Assembly (NCBI GenBank): GCA_031179305.1
Contig: JAPSHX010000001.1
Location: forward strand, 443,994 to 507,993
Direction of reading: 5' to 3'
DNA length: 64,000 nt
Origin: Paenarthrobacter sp.
GTDB lineage: Bacteria; Actinomycetota; Actinomycetes; Actinomycetales; Micrococcaceae
Position 1 is the first letter of the stretch; every line of letters begins with the position of its first letter. Below are positions 1-8,822 of the stretch, piece after piece. The notes beneath the pieces were generated by a model. The model was not told the DNA's origin and did no database searches. It saw only the letters and a list, made by a program, of their open reading frames with translations. Made by a program: the position numbers and the translations under genes.

Positions 1-1
1 A

Positions 2-1207
2 CTCCGGCTTTGCAACTACGAGTACCAAACCTACATGGGTGAGTACGCCGCCATGCTTGACGCCTTGGAAGAGGAATATGCCAAGGACTCCGGGGAGGAT
101 CGTGAACACTGGCTCAACTCATCCTTCTTCCTGATCGAAGCCCGCTGCATGCTGGGCAGGGAGTTGGAGGCACAACAACTTGCGCGAACTGTTTCCCGGC
201 ACTTGGGGGACACGGACCGTCCCGCACAGCTGGAGGAATCCTTCGCCAGGCACGCGTTCCTGGTCCTCCTGCTGTCCGGGCAATGGCGGAAGTGCATCGA
301 ACTCATGCGTCGCACACCCTCAGGGTCCTCACGCCTTCAGTACCGGGGCGCGCTCACAGAACTGGGCGTTGGGCTCGCATTCGCTTATGCCGGCAAGCCC
401 GCCAGCGCAATCGAGCCCCTGCGCTCCGCCGTTGCCCAACTTGAGCTCCGGCCCAGCATGAACATGAACAAGGTTGCTTATGCAGCCACCGCTTTTGCCT
501 ACGCTCAACTGGGTAACTCCGTGGAGGCCGGCCGATACCTGGACCTCTATAGAACCTGCAGGGGAGTGGGGACGTATTTCTCTGAATCAGTCGCTGAGTT
601 CTGTGCGGAGATGGCTGGGCGGTGGATGGGTGACCCTGATGTGAAACAGCGACTCCTTGCCCGGGTACGCACCGACATCGAGCAGCAGCGCTTCACTACG
701 GCCGGCATCTACCTTTTTGGCGCCACCGTGGAAGGTACGGATGAGGAATACCGCTTGCTGGAGGACATTGCCGGCCGTCGACAAGGGCCATTGGCGAAGA
801 TTTCCGGCGACCTTGCGCGCGGTGCCCTGACCAAGAGCTCCCGCTCATTGCTGACGGCCGCTGACGCCGCAGCATCCCTTGACCTGTTGGTGGTCGAAGC
901 CCGGTGCGTGGCCATGGCACTCGATTACGCCAGGGACGCCGGGGAAACAACAGCAGCCCGAACGGCACAGCTGAGGCTTGAACGTCTGGAACATTCGATC
1001 CCCGCGTTGCCGATCCAGCCACGCAGCGACGCGCCGGTGTTGACCGAACGGGAACGCCAAATTGCTAAACTCGCGGGAAAGGGTGTCAGCAACCGTGAAA
1101 TCGCGATGGATATTGGGGTGTCTGTGCGAACTGTAGAAGGTCATCTGTACCAAGTGTTCACCAAGCTCGGCGTATCGTCTCGGGGCGAGCTCAATGGACT
1201 GCTGTGA
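2..1207 (+). CDS. LuxR-family regulator, C-terminal part (5' end outside window)
   Basis: The reading frame is open to the first bases of the window, so the true start lies upstream; the first ATG in the window (35) is only an internal methionine. The last 55 residues form a LuxR/NarL-type helix-turn-helix: LTERERQIAKLA, then the recognition-helix pattern VRTVEGHLYQVF. The rest is alpha-helical and rich in Ala, Leu and Arg, like the TPR-type sensor region of LAL (MalT-like) regulators. Any ATPase domain would lie outside the window. The next gene starts 35 bp downstream on the same strand and ends in a near-identical HTH, so the two are probably paralogues, perhaps co-transcribed. The inducer is unknown. 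Family assignment is firm; regulatory target cannot be read from the sequence. Confidence 0.85.
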   Translation, partial: LRLCNYEYQTYMGEYAAMLDALEEEYAKDSGEDREHWLNSSFFLIEARCMLGRELEAQQLARTVSRHLGDTDRPAQLEESFARHAFLVLLLSGQWRKCIELMRRTPSGSSRLQYRGALTELGVGLAFAYAGKPASAIEPLRSAVAQLELRPSMNMNKVAYAATAFAYAQLGNSVEAGRYLDLYRTCRGVGTYFSESVAEFCAEMAGRWMGDPDVKQRLLARVRTDIEQQRFTTAGIYLFGATVEGTDEEYRLLEDIAGRRQGPLAKISGDLARGALTKSSRSLLTAADAAASLDLLVVEARCVAMALDYARDAGETTAARTAQLRLERLEHSIPALPIQPRSDAPVLTERERQIAKLAGKGVSNREIAMDIGVSVRTVEGHLYQVFTKLGVSSRGELNGLL

Positions 1208-1242
1208 GGCAAGCGGCGAAGCTTCCGTAGACACGGTGTGGG

Positions 1243-3900
1243 TTGCCCATGCAGGCTGAGCACCTTGTAGGGCGGGACGCCGAGTTGGAACTGGCCATGG
1301 ACATTCTGCGCCAGGAAGGCGCAGGGGCCGTGCTCCTGGTTGCGGATCCCGGCATCGGAAAGACCGCATTGGCAGCCGAAATCGCGGCGCGCTTGGCCGG
1401 GGAAATGGTGGTGATGCGGGTTCATGGGAGTCCAGCTTTGTCCGCCGTGCCGTACGGGGTCCTTGCCCCGTACTTGCTGGATCTTCCTGTTGAGCAAGCG
1501 ACATCGCCTGTGTCGATCCTGCGCGAGTTCTGGTCCCAGTTCGAGAAACGGCGTGGCGGCGAAGGCGCGCGCCTGCTGTTGATTGTGGACGACGCACACG
1601 ACCTCGATGAAGGCAGTACGCAGATCCTGGCCGAGCTGGTCACTGCGGGATGGGCGCGGCTCGTAGCCACCAGCAGGCCCAGGCCGGGCTTGCCCGCGGC
1701 CTTGCTTCAACTCTGGTACGACGGACTGGCAGAGCGGCTGGAGCTCCACCCGCTCGACAAACATTCGGTCACTGAGCTGGCAGAAAAGACGCTCGACGGA
1801 ACCGTCATGTCCAGCGCGGCTGAGGTTCTGCACTCTGCGTCCGAAGGCAACCCGTTGCTGCTCCACTGCCTCCTTGAGGATTCAAAGACCGAGGGAAACC
1901 TGGTACGCCGCAACGGGGTCTGGCTCCTGACCAAGGCACTCTCCGGGGGCGGCGAAAGCCTGGCCGAGGTAGTCCGCAACAGGGTGCTCCGTACCAGCGA
2001 AGCTGAACGGGAGGCGATGTACATCATTGCCCTTTCCGAGCCCGTCCCTGCCGCTGTGCTGGATGCACAGGTGGGCAGGGACACTGTACGGGCATTGATG
2101 GACAGTCGGCTGGTACTTTCAGCCAACGGACCCGGCGGGCCCCTCAAGATGTGGCACCCCTTGTACAGTGAGGCGCTCCGCAAGATCGTTTCGCCTGCCC
2201 GCAGCCTCCAGATCCGCCGGCGCATGGAACAGCAATTGCCCGCAGAACCGTCCACAGCGGAGGGACTGCTCCGGATGGTGAGCTGGGCCCTGGACTGTGG
2301 CGCCGACGTCGACGATGAACGATTGCTGCAGGCAGCATTCCTGGCTGCCCGGCTGTTGCAGAATCCGCTGGCGATAGCGGCAGCGGGCAAGGTTCGATCT
2401 GAGGCCCTGCGTCCGCGGGCGCGTGCAGTCATGGCCATGGTCCACTACAACGACGGCGACTACCGCACTGCTGTCCAGTTGCTGGAGGAAGGCTCCGGGT
2501 TCCTGGACGCTGATCCGTCAAGGCCTTTGGGCGCAGGCCTTCTGTGGGTTGCCGCGCGTACTGCCGCAGGCGACCCGTCAGCGGACATCGTGGCTGATGC
2601 GCGGACCGCTGCCAAAGCCCTGATTGGTGAGCGGGAGACTTCGGACCCTGTTGTCCAGCAAGTCGAAACTCACCTGCTGGCGCTGGAATTGGCAGTACTC
2701 GCCAATGATGGCCGCTATGAGGAACTCCGTGAGGGCCTGGAGCGGTTCGCTGAAGCGTCAGGGCCTGATGGACCCGACCTTGCCATGAACCGGGTCTTCC
2801 TGTTGGCGATGCAGTGTGAGCTCCTGACGGTAGAGGGGCAACCCGTGCAGGCTTTGGAAGCTGGCAGGGAAGCCTTGCTGCTGTTGGAAGAGGACAACGA
2901 CTTCCTGTACTTCAGCGACTTTGTCATGCTGCGCTATACCTTGTCCGCTTTGGAATCCGGAGACTGGGAAGCGGCAGCGACAGCCCTTGACCGTTACGCC
3001 GCCGGTTCGGCCACGGGACTCGTCTATTTTGGTGGAGGCGTTGAAGCGCTCAAAGGCATGTCTCTGCTGCGCCAGGGCCGCTTGGAACACGCCACGGAGC
3101 TGCTGACGCCCGCCGTCGAAGCACTGCGGGTCAGGGACCCGCTGCAATTGCGAAGCCTCGGAAACGCGTTGGCGTTCTACGCCGCAGCGAAGTCCGGCGA
3201 CACAACGCTCGCCCGGCGCCTGGAAAGCGAACAGGGAACGGCAGCCGGAGCCTTCGTGGAAGCCCTTGCGGAGCTGTTCAGGCTTGCAGGCCAGGAACTT
3301 CTCAGCAAAGGCACAGGCGTGCAGAAATTGAGCCGGCTTCCGGAATCCGGACATTTGCACCAGTTGCCCGGCATTTTGATGCAGAACCTGGTTCTCAGGG
3401 CCGAGCTCGGGGACGTGCAGGCCATGGAGTCCATCCAGGAAACGGCGTCGTTGATGGACGGCGGCTGGGCCGCAGGGTGGCAGTCGCTTGCGGAGGCGCA
3501 GATGCGCGGTGAAGGCCAAGGGTTCGTGAATGCGGGCAACCTCCTGGCTGCTTCCGGGATGCCCGGACCGGCCGCGGTGGCCTTCGACAAAGCTGCTGTG
3601 ACTTTCGACGCTGAAGGCAAACGGCCGGAAGCACGGCAAGCAGCTGTACTGCGCGATGTCAGTGAGGCCAGCTTGGGCGATGCCCTGGTTCATGACCCGC
3701 ACGCCGAGGCTGACCGATCCGTGCCGCTTACCAGACGCGAGCAGGACATCGTTGCCCTGGCCGTCGCAGGACTGACCGACCGCCAGATCGCCGAGAAGCT
3801 CATGGTGTCAGTCCGCACCGTGGAAGGTCATTTGTACAGAAGCTACGCCAAGTTGGGTATCCGGCGGCGTGAAGATCTTGGCGCGGCCGTCCGTCACTGA
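1243..3900 (+). CDS. LAL-type LuxR-family transcriptional regulator (ATPase-TPR-HTH)
   Basis: This is a complete 885-residue large ATP-binding LuxR regulator of the MalT/STAND type. Walker A is ADPGIGKT at residues 34-41 and Walker B is LLLIVDD at 111-117. A long helical-repeat region follows to about residue 820, and a LuxR HTH (LTRREQDIVALA, VRTVEGHLYRSY) occupies the last 55 residues. Such proteins are ATP-dependent switches that bind an inducer and then activate promoters. The assigned start is TTG at 1243; an in-frame ATG at 1249 is equally possible, and neither has a strong ribosome binding site. It lies 35 bp after the preceding LuxR gene. The stop is followed by 466 bp without a gene. 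Ligand and targets are unknown. Confidence 0.88.
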   Translation: MPMQAEHLVGRDAELELAMDILRQEGAGAVLLVADPGIGKTALAAEIAARLAGEMVVMRVHGSPALSAVPYGVLAPYLLDLPVEQATSPVSILREFWSQFEKRRGGEGARLLLIVDDAHDLDEGSTQILAELVTAGWARLVATSRPRPGLPAALLQLWYDGLAERLELHPLDKHSVTELAEKTLDGTVMSSAAEVLHSASEGNPLLLHCLLEDSKTEGNLVRRNGVWLLTKALSGGGESLAEVVRNRVLRTSEAEREAMYIIALSEPVPAAVLDAQVGRDTVRALMDSRLVLSANGPGGPLKMWHPLYSEALRKIVSPARSLQIRRRMEQQLPAEPSTAEGLLRMVSWALDCGADVDDERLLQAAFLAARLLQNPLAIAAAGKVRSEALRPRARAVMAMVHYNDGDYRTAVQLLEEGSGFLDADPSRPLGAGLLWVAARTAAGDPSADIVADARTAAKALIGERETSDPVVQQVETHLLALELAVLANDGRYEELREGLERFAEASGPDGPDLAMNRVFLLAMQCELLTVEGQPVQALEAGREALLLLEEDNDFLYFSDFVMLRYTLSALESGDWEAAATALDRYAAGSATGLVYFGGGVEALKGMSLLRQGRLEHATELLTPAVEALRVRDPLQLRSLGNALAFYAAAKSGDTTLARRLESEQGTAAGAFVEALAELFRLAGQELLSKGTGVQKLSRLPESGHLHQLPGILMQNLVLRAELGDVQAMESIQETASLMDGGWAAGWQSLAEAQMRGEGQGFVNAGNLLAASGMPGPAAVAFDKAAVTFDAEGKRPEARQAAVLRDVSEASLGDALVHDPHAEADRSVPLTRREQDIVALAVAGLTDRQIAEKLMVSVRTVEGHLYRSYAKLGIRRREDLGAAVRH

Positions 3901-4372
3901 CGCGCGCTGCTGAGTACCCGGTCCAGGGCCTCCCTGCCCACCTGCTACCGGAATCCCGCGGAATTTAACCAATCAGTGGAATAATGCGCGGGTAGTCCAT
4001 GCCGAAACCAAGTAGTGCCCGGTCCGGAGACTGAGTACAACAGAGTATCGGGGTACCAAAAGCTGCCCGCTTTTCGAGTACCAACTACTGATGTACGGCA
4101 TGTTGCGCCCCGGCAATATTGATCTTGGAAGAACGGTTCAGCCCCAAGCATCACCGGGATTCCGAAAGTTGCATCACCCGCATCGGAGGTCTCTTGAGTC
4201 GATGCACCGGCCGCCGAAAGGTGGTCCGGCCCTGTACGAAGCCGGCGGCGACAGAGTCTTCTGAGACCGAGACTCTCCCCCCAGCCGCCGCCGGCTTCTA
4301 GGCCAGGGACCCCGCGAATCGCGGACTACCCAACCCTTCCCGCATCATGGGACTGCTGCTATTGGAGTGTGC
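3901..4372 (+). promoter_or_regulatory. Long leader between LAL genes, with two dyads
   Basis: No credible coding region is seen here; short ORFs have no recognisable product. Two structures stand out. A dyad at 4052-4082 has AAAAGC/GCTTTT arms around TGCCC, flanked by GGTAC/GTACC. A much stronger hairpin lies at 4238-4298. The region could carry the terminator of the upstream regulator and the promoter and leader of the next gene. No clear -35/-10 pair was found. Confidence 0.5.
4238..4298 (+). promoter_or_regulatory. Two-tier hairpin in leader of HTH-less ATPase gene
   Basis: Perfect 13-bp arms GAAGCCGGCGGCG (4238-4250) and CGCCGCCGGCTTC (4286-4298) enclose a second 6-bp stem, AGAGTC (4253-4258) with GACTCT (4271-4276). 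There is no T-run after it, so it is not a standard intrinsic terminator. It ends about 75 bp before the start codon. It may be a leader RNA structure or a factor-dependent terminator; function is inferred only. Confidence 0.5.
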
Positions 4373-6880
4373 ATGTTGCCGGACCCCTGGCTGGACGAAG
4401 ACACCGTCACAGCAGGGCTGAGGCCATCAACATTCCCGGACAGGGCGCAGCTGCTCGAGCTCATCCTTTCCGCCGTTCCATCCGCCTCCACCAGCGGCAT
4501 CGTAGTGGTGGGAGAGCAGGGTTCCGGAAAGAGCCACCTTCTGCTCTCCATCAAAGAGGGGCTCCCCAAAACGGTGGATGTCCGCACCTTCACCGGAAAG
4601 CCGGAACTTAGGGCACTCCACTTCGGCGCACTGGGAACCATTTCCTCAAGTGAAGGGGACGAGGCCGTAGCGCCGGGCCTTCACGTTCTCCGCGCCCTCA
4701 CCAGCACTCTGGGCCCGGCCGACTACCTGTACAAACCCCCACCCGGACGACGCCGAAACAAGCGGACCGCTCAACCGGCACGGCCGCAGCTGGTCCTGTT
4801 GGTGGACGATATCCATCACATCGATCCCGCCTCATTGGCGGTCCTGCTGCAACTCATCCCCGGTTTCGGGGCAACGATTGTAGCCACGGCTGAAAGCCAC
4901 CACCCCCTTCCGCAAGACCTCTACCAGCTCTGGGAAGACGGCTTCCTGGAGCAATACTTCCTGCCGTCATTCAGCTTCAGCGAGGCACATGCCCTGTGCG
5001 AATCCATACTGGGTGGGCACGTCCAGCGGCGCGCAAGCAGCCTCCTCGCGGCTATGAGCGGCTTCAACGTGGGGCTGCTCTGCCTGGCGGTGAATGACGC
5101 CCGCCGCGCAGGGTTCCTGGTGCAGATGGATGGATTCTGGACCATCGATGTCCGGGCGCACTGCGACTGGCCCGGCGTGGTGGAGCATGTCCGGGCGGAG
5201 AACGTTTCCCGGCCGCCCGAAGAGCGCCAAGCATTGGAACTCATCGCGCTCGCAGAGCCTGTGGCGCTTGAGGTAGTGGAACACCACTTCGGGCAGAAAG
5301 CCCTGGAGCATCTCCTCACGAACCATGACATCAAGTTGCTGCCCGGCCGGCTTCCGCTGGTCCGCACGAGTTCCTGGCTGCGCGGGGAAGGGACCCGTTT
5401 GTCCGTGCCGCGGTCCCGGAGCATGGCACTCCGGCTGGGGATGGAAGAGCCCGCGCTGACTACGGAGACGGCCCCCGCCATGCTGCGATGGATGACATGG
5501 ACCCTCGACTGTGGCCTGACCCTCTCCGACGAGGTTCTCTTGGCCGCTGCGCCCGCCGCTGACAGGCCGTCCACTGCCGAACTCGCCCGGAGGGCCGCCT
5601 CAGCAGTGACTGGGGCGGATCATGCAGACGAGGCCAGGCTGCTCAGGGCGCGGGCGTTGATCGCCGAGGGCCAGCTCGCGGAGGCAGCTCCGGAACTTCG
5701 GCGTTTGGCAGCCGCGGGTGGGCCCCTTGGAGTGAAGATCGGCGCAGCACACCGACTTATGGCTCTCGGATTATTGGGTGCTGCGCCTGGCGTCGCGTCC
5801 CTTGAAACGGAACTTGTCGAGTTGGAGTCTGGTGGGCCGGCGCCTAACGGCCAAGGCGTCAAGGAAGGGACGGACCCGGCCGCCCGGATCCTGTGGAATG
5901 TCCGGGAAGCCGAGCGCCTTCTGCTTTCCGGGGCGGCGCCGGAAGCGCTGCAGAGGTCGTCTGCTGCGATGGAAGCCATCGGCGCCGACCCGGCTATGGA
6001 GATGTTCCTGCCGGGGGCGATGCTTCGGCATGTCATGAGTCTCCGATACAACCTCGCATGGGGACTGGTGGACCCGCTTTTGGACTGTCCCGCCGACTAC
6101 GTCATGCCGATGTACCTTTCGGCATGCCTGGACGTCGCCCGCGGTTACGTCCAGCTAAGCCAGGGTCTCCCGCGGGCAGCCCGGGTCACCTTGGAGCCCG
6201 TCCTTGCTGAACTGCACGACGCCGGCCTACCGCCCGTTCTCGCCCTGGCTGCGGCCCTGCTGGCGTACTGCGAGGCGCATTGCGGTAACTCGCGGCAGGC
6301 CATGGCCAGGGTCCGGCAGGCCATGGCTGCGCAGGAAGCCGCGCAGCAAGCCACGCAGGAAGCCGCTCGGAACACTACGAGTCTGGATGGCCTGTTGCTA
6401 CAGCTCAGCACCGTGTATATCGCGGCAGCGCAGACCCAGGCCTCCGGCACGTCAACTCACTTGTTGGCCCTGGCGGAAAGGTTGCACTCACAGGGCAGCA
6501 CTTTGATGGAGGCGGAGGTGTTGTCACTCCTGACGCTTAACGCGGGCGGTGCCGTCGTCGACGATCTTGAGATCGTGCGCCGCCTGGGCGCTCTGGCGGC
6601 TATCCTTCCCGGCCCGGGTGGTGCGGCATTAGGGACGTTCGCATCGGCTTTGGCGGACAACGACCCCAAAGCGTTGGAGTCGGCTGGGCGGTGCCTGTCC
6701 GCGGACCGGCAGTTTGCCCATGCTGCCCTTTGCTATTCGCGGGCGGCCAGCGGTTACGAAGCCAGGACCCGCGCGGCAGCGAGTCGTCGGGCCTCGGTGC
6801 TCGTCGAGCGGCTCCGGAGTGCCTTCGACAGCGGGCTGGTTCCACCACTGGGATGGGTTCCGGGGCGGGCCGGCAGCTGA
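4373..6880 (+). CDS. LAL/STAND-type ATPase without DNA-binding domain
   Basis: An 835-residue protein related to the LAL regulator upstream. Walker A is GEQGSGKS near residues 47-54 and Walker B is LVLLVDDIHHID. Shared landmarks include a QLWEDGF segment and a conserved LDCGLTLSDEVLL block matching LDCGADVDDERLL in the upstream paralogue. A helical TPR-like region follows, but the C-terminus (ending VPGRAGS) has no LuxR helix-turn-helix, and no frameshifted HTH remnant is visible downstream to 6959. The start is ATG 4373 with GGAG at 4364-4367; GTG 4367 in the same frame would overlap that ribosome binding site. It may act as a signalling partner or inhibitor of the neighbouring regulators rather than binding DNA itself; that is inference. 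Confidence 0.75.
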   Translation: MLPDPWLDEDTVTAGLRPSTFPDRAQLLELILSAVPSASTSGIVVVGEQGSGKSHLLLSIKEGLPKTVDVRTFTGKPELRALHFGALGTISSSEGDEAVAPGLHVLRALTSTLGPADYLYKPPPGRRRNKRTAQPARPQLVLLVDDIHHIDPASLAVLLQLIPGFGATIVATAESHHPLPQDLYQLWEDGFLEQYFLPSFSFSEAHALCESILGGHVQRRASSLLAAMSGFNVGLLCLAVNDARRAGFLVQMDGFWTIDVRAHCDWPGVVEHVRAENVSRPPEERQALELIALAEPVALEVVEHHFGQKALEHLLTNHDIKLLPGRLPLVRTSSWLRGEGTRLSVPRSRSMALRLGMEEPALTTETAPAMLRWMTWTLDCGLTLSDEVLLAAAPAADRPSTAELARRAASAVTGADHADEARLLRARALIAEGQLAEAAPELRRLAAAGGPLGVKIGAAHRLMALGLLGAAPGVASLETELVELESGGPAPNGQGVKEGTDPAARILWNVREAERLLLSGAAPEALQRSSAAMEAIGADPAMEMFLPGAMLRHVMSLRYNLAWGLVDPLLDCPADYVMPMYLSACLDVARGYVQLSQGLPRAARVTLEPVLAELHDAGLPPVLALAAALLAYCEAHCGNSRQAMARVRQAMAAQEAAQQATQEAARNTTSLDGLLLQLSTVYIAAAQTQASGTSTHLLALAERLHSQGSTLMEAEVLSLLTLNAGGAVVDDLEIVRRLGALAAILPGPGGAALGTFASALADNDPKALESAGRCLSADRQFAHAALCYSRAASGYEARTRAAASRRASVLVERLRSAFDSGLVPPLGWVPGRAGS

Positions 6881-6959
6881 CGTGCTGTACGGCACACCGC
6901 CGGGTAGGGGTCAGCGTGGGATAATGAGGAGTCCCTGAAGGATTTCCAAGGAGCGCCCC

Positions 6960-8285
6960 TTGACTGCCGTATCAACTCCCGCCTCACTGCAGCGGTCCAT
7001 GCACGCCATGGACAACGCGGAGGTGTTGCGGATCCGGAACGATTTCCCGGTGCTGGACCAGCTGGTCAACGGCAAACCCTTGATCTACCTCGATTCCGGC
7101 GCTACCTCGCAAAACCCGCTCAGCGTTATCGAAGCCGAGCAGGAATACTACGAGCAACGCAACGCCGCCGTGCACCGCGGTGCCCACCACCTTGCGGTGG
7201 AAGCCACTGAGGTATTTGAGGACGCACGCCAGACCGTAGCGGACTTTGTTGGCGCGCAGTACGAGGAAACCGTTTGGACCTCCAATGCCACGGAGGGCCT
7301 CAACCTCATCAGTTACGCACTGTCCAACGCCGCCCTGTGGGCTGCCCAGGGACGTGGTGGTTCGGCCCTGAAGGACCTCGCGATCGGTCCGGGCGACGAG
7401 ATCGTCGTCACGGAAATGGAGCACCACGCCAACCTCATTCCTTGGCAGGAACTGGCCTTCCGGACCGGTGCCACGCTTAACTACATCCCCGTGACGGACG
7501 ACGGGATCCTCCGGCTGGATGCAGCCGCTGAAATCGTGGGGGAGCGGACCAAACTCCTGGCCTTCACCCATGCATCGAACGTCCTGGGAACCATCAACCC
7601 TGTACCTGAACTGGTAGCGATGGCCCGCCGCGTAGGTGCTTTGGTGGTTCTGGACGCTTGCCAGTCCGTCCCTCACATGGCAGTTGACGTCAAGGAACTG
7701 GACGTAGATTTCGCCGTTTTCTCGGGCCATAAAATGCTGGCCCCCACGGGTGTGGGTGTGCTGTATGGGAAGCAGGAGCTTCTGAATGCCTTGCCGCCTT
7801 TCCTGACGGGCGGGTCCATGATCACCACGGTCACCATGGAACGGGCCGAGTACTTGCCGGCGCCACAGCGGTTCGAGGCCGGAACTCAACGGATCTCCCA
7901 GGCCGTTGCGCTCGCAACTGCCGTAAACTACCTCACCGAGACGGGCATTGACCGCATCCACGCGTGGGAAACGGAGCTTGGCCAGCGCTTGGTGAAGGGG
8001 CTGGAAAGCATCGACGGCATTCGCGTGGTGGGTCCGGCCTCCGGTTCTGAACGGATCGGACTGGCAGCCTTCGACGTCGCCGGGGTCCACGCCCACGACG
8101 TCGGGCAGTTCCTTGATGACCGCGGCATCGCCGTTCGCGTGGGCCACCACTGCGCCCAGCCGCTGCACCGCCGGCTCGGACTCACGGCCACCACCCGAGC
8201 GAGCACGTACCTTTACAACACCACGGACGACGTCGATTCTTTCCTCGACGCCGTTTCGGGTGTCCGGGCTTACTTCCAAGCCTGA
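6960..8285 (+). CDS. sufS: SufS-type cysteine desulfurase
   Basis: A 441-residue PLP-dependent group II cysteine desulfurase. It removes sulfur from cysteine and passes it to the scaffold/transferase SufU for Fe-S cluster assembly in the cytoplasm. The PLP lysine is K258 in FSGHKMLAPTG, and the catalytic cysteine is C398 in RVGHHCAQPLHRRLG, the usual class II motif. The start is a TTG with AAGGAG at 6948-6953, six bases upstream; a GATAAT hexamer at 6920-6925 may be part of the promoter. sufU follows 68 bp downstream, so the two are very likely one unit. Other suf genes are not in the window. Confidence 0.93.
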   Translation: MTAVSTPASLQRSMHAMDNAEVLRIRNDFPVLDQLVNGKPLIYLDSGATSQNPLSVIEAEQEYYEQRNAAVHRGAHHLAVEATEVFEDARQTVADFVGAQYEETVWTSNATEGLNLISYALSNAALWAAQGRGGSALKDLAIGPGDEIVVTEMEHHANLIPWQELAFRTGATLNYIPVTDDGILRLDAAAEIVGERTKLLAFTHASNVLGTINPVPELVAMARRVGALVVLDACQSVPHMAVDVKELDVDFAVFSGHKMLAPTGVGVLYGKQELLNALPPFLTGGSMITTVTMERAEYLPAPQRFEAGTQRISQAVALATAVNYLTETGIDRIHAWETELGQRLVKGLESIDGIRVVGPASGSERIGLAAFDVAGVHAHDVGQFLDDRGIAVRVGHHCAQPLHRRLGLTATTRASTYLYNTTDDVDSFLDAVSGVRAYFQA

Positions 8286-8353
8286 CACGCGGAGCCGGCC
8301 CTGTGGCGGGCAGCCGTTAGCCAACAACTTTTCCAGAAGAGGCAAAAAGCATC

Positions 8354-8806
8354 ATGAGTCTTGACCAGCTGTACCAGCAGATCATCCTGGACCATTCCAA
8401 GCAGCGGCACGGCAGCGGCTTGGCCGAAACGGATGCTCCGGACGGTACATCCACCGGTCAATCGCACCAGCTGAATCCCGTGTGCGGGGACGAAGTGACG
8501 CTGCGGCTTGCGGTATCCGATGGAACGGTCCAACAGATCAGCTGGGACGGCGCGGGCTGTTCCATCTCCATGGCTTCTGCCTCGGTGCTGAGCGAACTGG
8601 GTGAAGGCATGTCCGTGGAGGAATTGCACTCCGTCATTGATAACTTCCGCGAGGTTCTGCGTTCACGCGGAAAGGTCCAGGCCGACCCCGAGATTCTGGG
8701 CGATGCAGCTGCCTTCGAAGGGGTGGCCCGCTATGCCGCCCGCGTGAAATGCGCCATGATCTCCTGGGTTGCCGCCGAGGACGCGCTCAACCAAGCCACC
8801 ACGTAA
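8354..8806 (+). CDS. sufU: SufU sulfur relay / Fe-S assembly protein
   Basis: A 150-residue protein of the SufU family, a zinc-containing sulfur acceptor for SufS. The four zinc ligands of the family are visible: C44 and D46 in NPVCGDEV, C69 in DGAGCSIS and C133 in VKCAMISW. The 18-21 residue insertion that separates SufU from IscU is consistent with the spacing here. ATG is preceded by a purine-rich AGAAGAGGC. It is the second gene of a sufS-sufU pair and runs convergent with nhaA, with only 16 bp between the stop codons. Confidence 0.93.
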   Translation: MSLDQLYQQIILDHSKQRHGSGLAETDAPDGTSTGQSHQLNPVCGDEVTLRLAVSDGTVQQISWDGAGCSISMASASVLSELGEGMSVEELHSVIDNFREVLRSRGKVQADPEILGDAAAFEGVARYAARVKCAMISWVAAEDALNQATT

Positions 8807-8822
8807 CAGCAGTACCTCCGCG

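Noticed and set aside
6984..8345. A 453-residue minus-strand frame
   Set aside because: It is antisense to sufS, which has the PLP lysine and catalytic cysteine in the correct places.
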